Source: an uncultured Eubacteriales bacterium
GTDB taxonomy: Bacteria; Bacillota; Clostridia; Lachnospirales; Bianqueaceae
Direction: 5' to 3'
DNA: 63,039 bases
Assembly: GCA_902783575.1 (NCBI GenBank)
Contig: CACZRP010000020.1
Coordinates: forward strand, 1-63,039
This document shows, piece by piece, positions 1-8,978 of the stretch. The notes under the pieces are model-generated. The model saw only the letters and a list, made by a program, of their open reading frames with translations, ran no database searches and was not told the DNA's origin. How positions within the stretch are numbered: the stretch's first letter is position 1; each line of letters starts with the position of its first letter. The translations under genes and the position numbers were made by a program.

Positions 1-279
1 GATAAAGCCCAGGGCCAGCGTATGATAGGTAATGATCTCCAGGTTGGAGGTGCCATTGCCGCCGAAGAAAGCCGTGTCAAACATTTCCGTACTGAAAACG
101 GCCTTGTAAATGCCGGAAATAATCAGCAGGATGGCTCCGCCCAGCACCGAGGTGGGAATCAGCGATTTCTGAAGAAAAGGAAACCACTTTTTCAGCATGT
201 TGGCGGCCAGCAGACTCAGAAGCAGCAACGCCAACAGATTTAAAAAGCCCCAGACACTATAATCCCAGAAATTGCTCAT
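1..279 (-). CDS. GltS-like sodium/glutamate symporter, N-terminal fragment (cut by window edge)
   Basis: The first 93 codons of a membrane protein run off the left edge. The start ATG (277-279) has a GGGAG ribosome site 6 nt upstream and lies inside the 3' end of the acyltransferase gene in another frame (23-nt overlap), so the two are probably co-transcribed. The fragment has a hydrophobic helix (about residues 10-25), the phrase 'LIPTSVLGGAILLI' (about 39-52) and 'ITYHTLALGF'. A Pro then a Gly-Gly pair ahead of a second helix recalls the N-terminus of GltS-family Na+/glutamate symporters. The family call is from resemblance only, since less than a quarter of the protein is visible. Another secondary transporter is possible. 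Confidence 0.55.
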   Translation of the reverse strand, partial: MSNFWDYSVWGFLNLLALLLLSLLAANMLKKWFPFLQKSLIPTSVLGGAILLIISGIYKAVFSTEMFDTAFFGGNGTSNLEIITYHTLALGFI

Positions 280-1489
280 TCATAACTCCCTTTTCCATGT
301 TCTTAAAGCGATAGTAGAAATTCACGTATTTAAGGGCGTTAAACCGCTCATCCCCCACCACCTGGTAAACTTCCTTGTCGATATAGAGATTCAGCTTGTT
401 CCGGCCCAGCACGGACACCGCTTCCAGTTCGCTGAAGGTGAACACATCGTCATCGACGGTAATTCTGTCCCTGAACAGCCTGACAACGGTTTCCTCGGCC
501 AGCAGCTCTTTATTCTTATACAGGTTGACCCGGTACAGAGCCGCCTTGTCCTCGTACAGCGCCCTGGCAGGCAGCCTGTGAAGATCCAACCCCCGGATAT
601 AATCCTGCTGATAATCAAACCAGTCTCCCATGGAAATAAATCCCTGGGTCTGATACTCATTCATGGGCCTTATGGACAGATCCGGCATCATCTCCCATTC
701 ACCCTGACAGCCATCGCACAGGAAGGTGTTTCCGTCACTCTGGAAGGTGGTGAGGCCGCAGGAAGGACACACATACAGGGCCCGCTCCACATATTCCGCG
801 CTCTTGGGACTGTAGTACTGCTGCCCGGTTTCCTGGACCAGCTCGTAATCGTCCTGATAGAGAGCCCGGCGGATCCGTCCCATGAGCCCTTCGTCGCTCA
901 GCTCCTTCAGCTCTTCCGGCTCGATGATCTCTGCCACCCTGGCCTCCATAGGCGGAAATCTGTCGGCCTTGCGCCGCACATCACTCCACCGGGGATGAAC
1001 GCCATAGCCTCCCTCGAAGCGCACCAGCGCCACGGGAAGCCCGATTTTCTTTGCCAGCTTGGCAATGGCCGGATTGATATCGCAGGTCCTGCCGCTGTAG
1101 GTGCGGTTGCCCTCGGGCGCAATGCCAATGGAGCCGCCCTCCCGGGCCACCTGAAGAATATTCCTCACGGCCCGAAGATCCGTCATCTGCTTTTTGATGG
1201 GAATCGGCGCCACCAGAAAGACCAGAAGCCGGGAAATCCATCCCTTGGAAATGATATCCTCCGTACTGACAAAATAGATGGGGCCATGGAACATCAGGCA
1301 GGGGAAAAACTGATCAAAGGGGGTCTGATGGTTGAAGAGAATCAGCCACTGGCGCTTCTCCTTATGCTTTTCCACCTGAATCCCGTACCGCAGCTGACAC
1401 AGCAGATAGACCACAGGATAAAAGGCGGCAAAGACAATCCGGTGCCGCAATTTAACCCAGGAAGGGTTCTTCTTTGGTTGTTGACTCAT
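257..1489 (-). CDS. PlsC-type lysophospholipid acyltransferase with C-terminal zinc ribbon
   Basis: A 410-residue member of the 1-acyl-glycerol-3-phosphate acyltransferase family, which transfers an acyl chain to a lysophospholipid at the inner membrane face. A hydrophobic segment (about 18-35) precedes the catalytic HxxxxD motif, seen as NHQTPFD with H54 and D59. The second family motif EGNR is at 126-129. Unusually, the C-terminal half carries a zinc-ribbon-like module with CPSCG at 241-245 and CDGC at 258-261, followed by about 140 residues that I do not recognise. The ribosome site is AGGAGG, 5 nt before the ATG. It has its own promoter, overlapping the upstream murQ terminator, and the GltS-like gene starts inside its end. 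Acyltransferase activity is well supported; the substrate is unknown. Confidence 0.85.
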   Translation of the reverse strand: MSQQPKKNPSWVKLRHRIVFAAFYPVVYLLCQLRYGIQVEKHKEKRQWLILFNHQTPFDQFFPCLMFHGPIYFVSTEDIISKGWISRLLVFLVAPIPIKKQMTDLRAVRNILQVAREGGSIGIAPEGNRTYSGRTCDINPAIAKLAKKIGLPVALVRFEGGYGVHPRWSDVRRKADRFPPMEARVAEIIEPEELKELSDEGLMGRIRRALYQDDYELVQETGQQYYSPKSAEYVERALYVCPSCGLTTFQSDGNTFLCDGCQGEWEMMPDLSIRPMNEYQTQGFISMGDWFDYQQDYIRGLDLHRLPARALYEDKAALYRVNLYKNKELLAEETVVRLFRDRITVDDDVFTFSELEAVSVLGRNKLNLYIDKEVYQVVGDERFNALKYVNFYYRFKNMEKGVMNEQFLGL

Positions 1490-1523
1490 GGCCGCCTCCT
1501 ATCTTCTGAAATATGATATTCCT

Positions 1524-1552
1524 ATCATACAATGAAATCCACAGTTTTTCAA
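1524..1552 (-). promoter_or_regulatory. Sigma-A-type promoter for the acyltransferase / GltS pair
   Basis: Read on the minus strand: TTGAAA (-35, 1547-1552), 17-nt spacer, TATGAT (-10, 1524-1529). It lies directly after the murQ terminator T-run and about 35 nt ahead of the acyltransferase ATG. Confidence 0.6.
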
Positions 1553-1593
1553 TAAAAAAAGAATCGCGGCAGGTTTTCGGATTTCCTGCCGCG
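1553..1593 (-). terminator. Rho-independent terminator of the muropeptide salvage operon
   Basis: On the minus strand a 9-bp GC-rich stem (CGCGGCAGG / CCTGCCGCG, arms 1585-1593 and 1565-1573) with an 11-nt loop is followed by ATTC and a run of seven T. It begins 8 nt after the murQ stop codon. Confidence 0.85.
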
Positions 1594-1601
1594 GTTATCA
1601 G

Positions 1602-2501
1602 TTAACGGATTCCTTCGATGCCCAGAGAACGGAAGACCTTGCCCACGATTCCCTCATTTTTATCCAGAAGAGCTCGGGCGATCTCTTCATCGACTCCGGC
1701 CTTAATCATAATGATGGCGGTTTTCACATCACCGGTCTGCTTCAGCACCTTCGCCGCTTCCTCCTGGGAAACCTCGGCGATCTGGGCCACGATTCGCTCT
1801 GCCCGGTCCACCAGCTTAATGTTGGACACCTTCAGGTCCACCATCCAGTTGGAATAGGTCTTGCCAAGACGGATCATGGAAGCTGTGGAAAGCATATTCA
1901 GAATCATCTTATCAGCAGTGCCGGCTTTCATCCTGGTGGAACCGGTCACCACCTCGGGTCCCACCACGGCTTCAATGGCAATATCCGCCGCTTCGGCCAC
2001 CCTGGAGCCCTGGTTATTGACCACAGCGATGGCCTTGGTGCCCAACTCATGGGCATATTCAAAAGCCCCCAGCACAAAGGGTGTCCGGCCGCTGGCAGCG
2101 ATGCCGCAGACAATGTCCTTGCCGGAAAAGCCGATTTCCTTCAGCTGCTCCACCGCCAGCTCCCGGCTGTCCTCGGCGCCTTCCTTTGCCACAAACATGG
2201 CGGATTCTCCTCCCGCCATGACGCCGATCACCTGATCCGAGCTGTAGGTAGGGATGCATTCCGCCGCATCCAGCACGCCCAGCCGGCCCGAGGTGCCCGC
2301 GCCCACATAGACCAGGCGGCCGCCCTCTCTCAGCCTCTCCACGATGGCATCCACCGCTTCCGCGATCTGGGGAAGGGCCTGCTGAATGGCATCCGCAACG
2401 CGGTGATCCTCCTCATTGATCACCTTGACGATCCCCATGGAATCCATGAGATCAATATTCACACTGGCGGGATTTCTCTGTTCCGTGGTTCCAAGTACCA
2501 T
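1602..2501 (-). CDS. murQ: N-acetylmuramic acid 6-phosphate etherase
   Basis: MurQ splits the lactyl ether of MurNAc-6-phosphate, giving GlcNAc-6-phosphate and D-lactate in the cytoplasm. The SIS-type sugar-isomerase fold is evident from 'VYVGAGTSGRLGVLDAAECIPTY' (shown here in part: GAGTSGRLG), the TGSTRMKAGTA segment and a C-terminal helical region ending in a short UBA-like tail. I chose the ATG at 2501 because GGAGG lies 8 nt upstream; a TTG five codons earlier would place the ribosome site inside the gene. The resulting 299 residues match the usual family length. It is the last gene of the salvage operon, after the kinase that would make its substrate, and a strong terminator follows. 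Confidence 0.95.
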   Translation of the reverse strand: MVLGTTEQRNPASVNIDLMDSMGIVKVINEEDHRVADAIQQALPQIAEAVDAIVERLREGGRLVYVGAGTSGRLGVLDAAECIPTYSSDQVIGVMAGGESAMFVAKEGAEDSRELAVEQLKEIGFSGKDIVCGIAASGRTPFVLGAFEYAHELGTKAIAVVNNQGSRVAEAADIAIEAVVGPEVVTGSTRMKAGTADKMILNMLSTASMIRLGKTYSNWMVDLKVSNIKLVDRAERIVAQIAEVSQEEAAKVLKQTGDVKTAIIMIKAGVDEEIARALLDKNEGIVGKVFRSLGIEGIR

Positions 2502-2529
2502 AAGATTATCCTCCAAACTTACCGATCAG

Positions 2530-3495
2530 TTAGTAATTCTTCTTCAGCTGGCGAAGGGCCGCCAGACAGGCCCCAAAGGCCGCGTCATACCGGGCAGGCA
2601 CCGTCTTCACTCCGGGAAGCCGCTCAGAAAGCTGCTTTCTGACGGCTTCGGCCATGCGGCTGCTCTTCAGAAGGACACTGCCGCAGAAGGTAAGATAGCC
2701 CTCTTCCAGCTTCAGACTCCTGGCCACGGGAACCACCAGCTCCGCCAGCTCTCCCGCTTCCTTCTCCAGCACCTCAAAAGCCGCCTTCTCCCCCGCGGCC
2801 AGTCCTGTCTCCAGCACCGGCGCCAGGGCCGCGATATCCTTCTTTCCCGTGGATGGATCGTAAACAAAGCGGATCAGCTCCTGAACGGAGTCGATGCCCA
2901 GCTGCTCAAATACAGGCCTTCTCATGGCCGTGGGCGGAATTCTCCCATCCTCAGCTCTCACGATGAGGGAAAGCACATCCCTTCCCAGGGCATAGCCGGA
3001 TCCTCCATCATCAATCAGATGACCGAAGCCGCCGCATCTTGCCTCCAGCATAGGCCCATCCTCGCCGCCTTCCCGGGCATGACCGCAGCAGATGGATCCG
3101 GTGCCGGCAATCAGAATCATGCCGTCCTTTCCTCCGTGAGCTCCGTACAGGGCTGCCTGATGGTCTCCGATCAGCAGCGGCAGCGGTGCCTTTCTGGGAT
3201 CCAGTCCCATCAGCACATAGCTGCGCCTGGTCCCCTCCAGAAATACCTCCCTGGTCAGAGGATTGCTGATGCCCGCGGCTCCGTAACAGATGGCTCTGAC
3301 TTTGGACAGCTTCTCGGCCCCGATCTGCTCATAGGCCGAAACCAGATGCTCCAGCACCTCTTCCCTGCCAAAGCTGTTGACATTCATTCCCCCGACGGAA
3401 AACTCCTCTTCCGTCACAGGAACCTCTGCCAACGACGCCAGCCTGACTCCGGTTTTGGTTCCCCCGCAGTCAAATCCCAGCACATATTCACTCAT
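2530..3495 (-). CDS. BadF/BcrA-family sugar kinase, MurK-like (MurNAc/GlcNAc kinase)
   Basis: A 321-residue ASKHA-fold kinase. The phosphate-1 loop FDCGGTKTG is at residues 8-16, a GTGSICCGH adenosine/phosphate loop is near the middle, and 'GGFGHLIDDGGSGYALG' matches the GWGHLLGDEGS-type signature of N-acetylglucosamine kinases. The Clostridium enzyme MurK phosphorylates both MurNAc and GlcNAc at O6. Placement between NamZ (which frees MurNAc) and MurQ (which needs MurNAc-6-P) makes that the best functional guess. The start overlaps the namZ stop by 8 nt and an AAAGGA site lies 10 nt upstream. Family assignment is secure; MurNAc specificity is inferred from context. Confidence 0.85.
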   Translation of the reverse strand: MSEYVLGFDCGGTKTGVRLASLAEVPVTEEEFSVGGMNVNSFGREEVLEHLVSAYEQIGAEKLSKVRAICYGAAGISNPLTREVFLEGTRRSYVLMGLDPRKAPLPLLIGDHQAALYGAHGGKDGMILIAGTGSICCGHAREGGEDGPMLEARCGGFGHLIDDGGSGYALGRDVLSLIVRAEDGRIPPTAMRRPVFEQLGIDSVQELIRFVYDPSTGKKDIAALAPVLETGLAAGEKAAFEVLEKEAGELAELVVPVARSLKLEEGYLTFCGSVLLKSSRMAEAVRKQLSERLPGVKTVPARYDAAFGACLAALRQLKKNY

Positions 3496-4627
3496 AGAGC
3501 CGATATCCTTTCACTTCCACAGCGAATTCTTTAGACTCATCTTCCCACCGCTCATTCAGTTCCTTCAGGCTGATCCTGTCCTTCAGATAGTCATCCACCG
3601 TATGATCTCCGGAAAGGGAGGTCAGCCGGGAGACATCCGCATAGGAACGGAATTCAAACTGTTCGGGATAAAGCTCCAGCAGCGTCTTCATAAGAATCAG
3701 CGCCGGATTCATGAAATCCAGATCCGCGGAAAGGGGAATAAACTCCACGCCGAAGCAGGTCTTTCCCTGATGCTTGGACCAGAAGGGCGTAAAGGCCCTG
3801 GTCCGAAGGGCCAGGTTCGGATCCTGAATCCTCTCCCTCAGCACCTTCACCAGATGATCCATATCCACAAAGGGAGCTCCGTAGATCTGGAAAGGCGCGG
3901 CGGTTCCCCGCCCCTCGCTGATGTTGGTGGCCTCAAAGAAGCATCCGCCCACATAGCAGAGGGCGCTGTTGAAGGTATGAATGGAAGGCGAGGGCAGATT
4001 CCACAGCTGCCCCGTCTCGGGCCATTTCATGGACTCCCGGTACCCCTCCATGGGCACCACCCGGTAATCCAGCGAAAGGCCGAAGTAATTTTTAAAGTAA
4101 TATCCCAGCTCTCCGGCGGTGAGGCCATAACGGGTGGCCAGCCGGTGGGCGCCCACAAAGCAGTCATATTTGGGGTCCATCCGGTTGCCGCTGACCTTAT
4201 CCCCCAGGGGATCCGGGCGGTCCAGCACCACCAGGCCAAGGCCCGCCTTATCCGCCGCCTTCATGCAGTTCGCCAGGGTATAGATGTAGGTATAATACCT
4301 CATGCCCACATCCTGGATGTCATAGACCAGCAGATCCAGGCCGGAAAGATCCTCTGCTGAAGGTTCCAGCTTCGAACCGTAAAGGGATATCATGGGGACG
4401 TGATATTTCGGATGAATCCCGTCTCCCACCGAGGCCCCGTCCATGGCACCGTAAAGGCCATGCTCCGGAGTGAAGACCTTGACCACCGGATAACCCGCTT
4501 CATAAAAGACGGTCATATCGTCGGTCAGAGCGGAATCCACTCCCGAATAGTTGGTGATCAGTCCAATTCTCTTTCCCTGAAACAGGGAGCCTTCCTCCCT
4601 GATCCTGTCAATGCCCAGTCGGATCAT
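3488..4627 (-). CDS. namZ: DUF1343 exo-beta-N-acetylmuramidase NamZ
   Basis: A 379-residue DUF1343 protein, the family shown to remove non-reducing terminal MurNAc from peptidoglycan fragments. Family landmarks are FTPEHGLYGAMDGA (about 53-66), YDIQDVGMRYYTYIYTL (about 105-121), LDRPDPLGD and NISEGRGTAAPFQIYG. There is no signal peptide: the chain begins directly with the fold, so hydrolysis is predicted in the cytoplasm. The ribosome site GGAG lies in the last codons of the giant upstream gene and only 4 nt separate the two genes, which indicates co-expression. Next come the kinase and MurQ. Confidence 0.92.
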   Translation of the reverse strand: MIRLGIDRIREEGSLFQGKRIGLITNYSGVDSALTDDMTVFYEAGYPVVKVFTPEHGLYGAMDGASVGDGIHPKYHVPMISLYGSKLEPSAEDLSGLDLLVYDIQDVGMRYYTYIYTLANCMKAADKAGLGLVVLDRPDPLGDKVSGNRMDPKYDCFVGAHRLATRYGLTAGELGYYFKNYFGLSLDYRVVPMEGYRESMKWPETGQLWNLPSPSIHTFNSALCYVGGCFFEATNISEGRGTAAPFQIYGAPFVDMDHLVKVLRERIQDPNLALRTRAFTPFWSKHQGKTCFGVEFIPLSADLDFMNPALILMKTLLELYPEQFEFRSYADVSRLTSLSGDHTVDDYLKDRISLKELNERWEDESKEFAVEVKGYRLYE

Positions 4628-4631
4628 CGTT

Positions 4632-7600
4632 TTAAACTCCTACGCCTTTTCCTTTTCCAATGGTCTTGGGCTTGGGATTCTCCAGCTCGTCTCTGCGGTC
4701 AATGGCGCTTTCGATATTCTGAAGCTTGATCCGGTCCCTGTTTTGGAGATCCTTGGGATCAATGCCTCTCTTCTGGTTCACGTAGTCAATCTGCTCCTGC
4801 AGATATTTCTCCGCGCCCCGGCCCTGGACCACAGCCTTGGCCAGCTCCATGGAATTGTTGAAGTCCCGGGCATTCTCGCCGGATCCTCGGCTGGTTTCCC
4901 GGCCCTTCTGATAATCCAGTACGGAGGCAAATACCCTCATGGCATCCTGCTCGTTGGGAACATCGAAGGTGTTGGCATATCTCTCCGCTTCCCGGACCAT
5001 CTTTCTGAACTCGGGACTTTTTCCCGCCAGGAACTTCTTGACCTGTTCACCTTCACGGTAACCCACCAGCTTATAGTACAGATCTCCCACGGCCCGCTTG
5101 ATCATCAGACCTCTCTTACGGTCTTCAACGCCTGCGCTCTTCTCGGGCAGGGAGAAGTCCGTAACGATCTGTGTCAGGGTATCGGTGATCTGGTCGGTCT
5201 TTCCCTGATTGAGCTGAGCGCAGCGCTCCTCCGTCATGGTCATAATCTTGAACACGGGACTCGACGTCATCTTGCCGCAGCTCTCGGAAAACTCCTTTTT
5301 GTCAAAGTACTTGTTAAAGGATTCCGTTCCCATAATGTAGGCGGTCAGCATCCGGGCGGCGTGATTGAGCTTCATCCGGTCGTTCCGGACATCACCCCGG
5401 GCAGGATCCTGGTATCGGGGGTTCTGATGCTTCATCACGTAATCCGTATAGTTCTCATAATAAACGGGTTTGTACCGTTCATAAAGACGGTTGTTCAGAT
5501 ACTGACCCTGGGGCACGGAGTGGCAGAACAGGGCGAACCGGTCCTCCATGCGTCCGCCGTGGCCAGCCAGCGCCTCCGAGAGATATTCCTTCCGATAACG
5601 GACCCTTCTTTTCTCATTGATGGACACAGGTGCATCCTTCATGGTGGACAGGAAGCGGGTAAAGGCATCGCTGTCCTTGCCCTTCAGCAGATCCTTGGCT
5701 CTCTGCTCGATCTGACCCTCGTAGAGTCTGGTGTTTTTAATGTTTTCGGGCTTGCCGCGCTCTGCCTCGGAAAGCTGTCTGGCCGCAAAAATCCGGGCCA
5801 GCTGCAGATCAATTTCCTCGTTGCTTCTGGCATTCTTGATCTTCTTCTGAGCCGCTTCAATCCATTTGGCCGCAGTTTTGATTTCTCCGGTGCGAATGAT
5901 GTTTTCTTCTCTCTCCTCATCGGCGGGAACCATGGAAGAATCTTCCGTTTCCAGGGGCTGAGGCTTCTCTACGGCAAAGTACTTGTTCTGGAATGCGTAG
6001 TGGGTGAATTCCCTGTATTTATCCTCATATTTGCTGCCGCTGCCGCTGCAGGCCATTTTGATGGAATTCTGCAGAGGCATGGAATCCAGGAAACGGATAA
6101 ACATGGGATCCTTCTGCATCTGCAGAGAAAGGGATACCATTTCAGCCTCGGAAATTCTGAATCTCTTCAGATTTCCCACTTTGCCATTGACGGAGGCCGA
6201 CAGCTTGCGGATGCCGATAATGGAAGCCAGGGCGTCTCTTTTCTCCTGTTCACTGACATCCGGGTCACGAAGGATCCCCTTCAGATGCTCGATGGAATCG
6301 TAGGCGGTTCTGATCTTTCCGATCTGATGAATCTTCTGCCGTCCTTTGCTGCAGACATCAATCTGGAAAATGTTAGCCAGGCGGCGGCATTTGGCATCCA
6401 GCCATCCGGGATGCTTCTCGTTGAATTCCTTCAGTTCCTTATCCAGTTCTTCCCCGTGCTCGGTACAGGTGATGAAATCCCTCAGTCCGTCCTCCTGGGA
6501 TCCGCTGCGAAGAGTATTTCTGGTATCCTTCAGGCGATCGCCGAAACGTCCCACCACGGCGGCCAGCTTTCTGACATCATCAGCCAGAAGCGAATCTCCG
6601 GCTGCATTCAAGATCTTCTCTTCCAGATCGTACAGCTCATCCTCGGCTTCGGTGACGAGCTTCCGCTTTTTCTCATCGGTCAGGAATTCTCCGGTATAGA
6701 CAGTCCTGTCATAGAGGGCTCCGTTGTAGACATAGGAGAATCCGGGTCTGATGGCGGCGAGCTTCTCTTCTGTAGAAAGCTCCTCCTTCGGAGGCTCCTG
6801 GTTGTTTTCATTCTCCTTCGGAGGTTCCTGCTCGTTCTCGTTCCCCTTCGGAGGCTCCTGCTGGTTCTCATTCGGGGCCTCCTGCTCGATCTCGTTGTCC
6901 AGCTGAATGGGATTCTCGAATTTGGCGCTGCTCCATACCTTCTCAAACTCGCCGGTATACTTTTCAGCGAAATCCGGGTTCATCAGACGGAAAGCGCGGT
7001 ATTTCACATCAAATTCAGCAATCTGAGAGGCCGCTTCCGCCAGGTTGGGATGGGTCTTTTCCTTAGTCAGCTCCAGCACGGAATTCAGCATCCGTTCAGC
7101 GGATTCCGTCAGCTTCTGCACCGCGTCTCTCTCGACGCCGGGCTGATCCGGACCGGGAATATTATCCTTAAGATGCTGGATCAGAGTCGAGACCGCATTC
7201 AGCTCCTCTTTGCCGTTGAACAATTCTTCTTTCCATTCGCCGCCTGCCAGGGAACGGGCAATGGCTTCGTACTGGATGCCCCGGCTGTTGGCAGCATCAA
7301 GCTGGGCGTTGGTCAGATTCAGGATCTGATCGGCCACAGCGTCCACCTCTTCATAGTTCACCTGCTCTGCTCTGGTAGGCACATCTCCCAGAATGGAAGC
7401 CAGGCCTTCACCGTCATAGCGCTGATAGAGCTCATAGGCCTTTTCGAAATTCGCCAGGGCCGCCACGGTTTTTGCAAGGCTCTGCCTGGCCAGGTCGGTT
7501 TCACCGAAACGCAGCTGGGTCTGATAATTATTGATCTGATCCAGCAGTGCGGTAGTCATGGTCAGCATGGTGGTGGCGTTGACGACCTGCTGGGGATCCT

Positions 7601-8942
7601 TGCCTTCCGGATTGGCAATGAAGTTCAGCATCCGGGTGTAAACATCCTTCAGCCTTTCGATGCCGCGGTTTTCTCCGCTGGGAGCTTTCATATTCTCCGC
7701 TGTCAGGGAGGCAATGATCTTCTCCTTCTCCATCTTCACAGGGAAGAATGTTCTGGGAGGCACGTAGCCAGCGGCATTTAACAGCTCACGGCCGGGCTCC
7801 AGGGGAACCTGATCCTGATAGTCATCATAGGTGGGCATTCCTTCGATATCATCCATGTCCCTGTAGGAAATGGAATGGGCAAGGAACTGATCCTCAAAGG
7901 CTTTCAGAAGAACGGCGCTCTGATCCAGGGCTTCGCGGCTGGAGAAATGGTTGCCGTTCCGGTGGATGGTATCTCCCAGCTTCTGAACGTTCTGAAGAAA
8001 AGCGTCTGCTTTGTCCCTCAAGTCCTTCAGAGAAGCCACATACGCCGCATTGTTTTCGTCCTGAGATTCCGCTTCAATCTGCTTGTCAAGGCCCTTAATC
8101 AGATCCGAGAGGATCACAAGATCCGGACCGGGGTTTTCTCCGGCCTGGGCGGCATAGGTCGCGGCCTTCTGAACATCACCGGAAATGCTGGCCTGGAAGG
8201 GATCCATGCCCGGATAGGCCAGATTGGGATTATTCTTGTTCAGGGTCTCAATTTCAGGCTGCGGACCCTCTTCCTCTTCCAGCTGGGGACCAGCCTCCGG
8301 CTGGGGGCCGGGCTGCGGGCCAGGCTGCGGCTGAGGGCCGTTGACAGGCTGAATCGGCGGCTCCGGCTGGAGCTGCTCGGTGTTAATCTCCGGCTGATTC
8401 CCGGTATTGATCTCAGGCTGAACCTGAGGACCAGCCTGCGGCTGAGGTTGTCTGCGGCGGGGCTGATCCGGGATTGTCTTTCCTTCGAAGACGCCCATAT
8501 CTTCCTCATCCAGCGGGAACTCTCCCACCTCATTCATGATGTTGTACATTCTCTGCCGTTCCGGGTTTTCGAAATAAAAAATCAGGAGGTTGGTATCTTT
8601 GCTTTCCGCCATGAGTTTCATCTGGCGGTCAAACTCTTTCAGATCCTTTTCCACCTGCTGGGCGGCTTTCTTGATAGCTTCGCTTTTGGAGTTGGGTGAA
8701 ACAGCCAGTTCCTTGGCTTTGGCTATATTTGCCAGCAGTTTATCGGTCTGCCGGGAAAAATTCTGCATGGACTTGCTGACTTTTTTGTCAAAGGTAAATC
8801 TTTTCAGCGAGTCTCGAAGACTCTCGCCAAGATTGATCAGGGCCTGGGATTCGTCGCTGGGTGACGTGGTATAGACATAGTTCGGAAGCTGATGTTCCCT
8901 GATCAGATGAGCTGCCATCTGTCGGTAACTGGGACGCGGCAT
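4632..8942 (-). CDS. Giant (1436 aa) helical protein of unknown function in the muropeptide operon
   Basis: I do not recognise this protein. It has no signal peptide or membrane segment and is almost entirely helical and charged. The N-terminal half shows four degenerate helical modules of about 70-80 residues, each ending in a pattern like LxxFDxxY/M (near residues 36-110, 275-365, 430-520 and 600-665). A Pro/Gln/Gly-rich linker spans about 159-232 (repeats such as PQPQPGPQ) and a second linker of EPPKENEN repeats spans about 681-722. The C-terminal half (about 740-1430) has more helical segments, then a Gly/Lys tail GKGKGVGV. The start has AGGAGG 9 nt upstream. It lies 36 nt after the dipeptidase stop and 4 nt before namZ, so it is part of that operon. 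A scaffold, effector or surface-independent binding protein are all possible; I cannot choose. Confidence 0.85.
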   Translation of the reverse strand: MPRPSYRQMAAHLIREHQLPNYVYTTSPSDESQALINLGESLRDSLKRFTFDKKVSKSMQNFSRQTDKLLANIAKAKELAVSPNSKSEAIKKAAQQVEKDLKEFDRQMKLMAESKDTNLLIFYFENPERQRMYNIMNEVGEFPLDEEDMGVFEGKTIPDQPRRRQPQPQAGPQVQPEINTGNQPEINTEQLQPEPPIQPVNGPQPQPGPQPGPQPEAGPQLEEEEGPQPEIETLNKNNPNLAYPGMDPFQASISGDVQKAATYAAQAGENPGPDLVILSDLIKGLDKQIEAESQDENNAAYVASLKDLRDKADAFLQNVQKLGDTIHRNGNHFSSREALDQSAVLLKAFEDQFLAHSISYRDMDDIEGMPTYDDYQDQVPLEPGRELLNAAGYVPPRTFFPVKMEKEKIIASLTAENMKAPSGENRGIERLKDVYTRMLNFIANPEGKDPQQVVNATTMLTMTTALLDQINNYQTQLRFGETDLARQSLAKTVAALANFEKAYELYQRYDGEGLASILGDVPTRAEQVNYEEVDAVADQILNLTNAQLDAANSRGIQYEAIARSLAGGEWKEELFNGKEELNAVSTLIQHLKDNIPGPDQPGVERDAVQKLTESAERMLNSVLELTKEKTHPNLAEAASQIAEFDVKYRAFRLMNPDFAEKYTGEFEKVWSSAKFENPIQLDNEIEQEAPNENQQEPPKGNENEQEPPKENENNQEPPKEELSTEEKLAAIRPGFSYVYNGALYDRTVYTGEFLTDEKKRKLVTEAEDELYDLEEKILNAAGDSLLADDVRKLAAVVGRFGDRLKDTRNTLRSGSQEDGLRDFITCTEHGEELDKELKEFNEKHPGWLDAKCRRLANIFQIDVCSKGRQKIHQIGKIRTAYDSIEHLKGILRDPDVSEQEKRDALASIIGIRKLSASVNGKVGNLKRFRISEAEMVSLSLQMQKDPMFIRFLDSMPLQNSIKMACSGSGSKYEDKYREFTHYAFQNKYFAVEKPQPLETEDSSMVPADEEREENIIRTGEIKTAAKWIEAAQKKIKNARSNEEIDLQLARIFAARQLSEAERGKPENIKNTRLYEGQIEQRAKDLLKGKDSDAFTRFLSTMKDAPVSINEKRRVRYRKEYLSEALAGHGGRMEDRFALFCHSVPQGQYLNNRLYERYKPVYYENYTDYVMKHQNPRYQDPARGDVRNDRMKLNHAARMLTAYIMGTESFNKYFDKKEFSESCGKMTSSPVFKIMTMTEERCAQLNQGKTDQITDTLTQIVTDFSLPEKSAGVEDRKRGLMIKRAVGDLYYKLVGYREGEQVKKFLAGKSPEFRKMVREAERYANTFDVPNEQDAMRVFASVLDYQKGRETSRGSGENARDFNNSMELAKAVVQGRGAEKYLQEQIDYVNQKRGIDPKDLQNRDRIKLQNIESAIDRRDELENPKPKTIGKGKGVGV

Positions 8943-8978
8943 AGTATTATCCTCCTAAATTCTGTATACCCAAAGGGT

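Noticed and set aside
4611..7781. A 1056-residue plus-strand open frame opposite the giant protein gene
   Set aside because: No ribosome site or promoter, low-complexity Leu/Ile/Gly-rich translation typical of an antisense shadow, while the minus-strand gene has AGGAGG and operon spacing.
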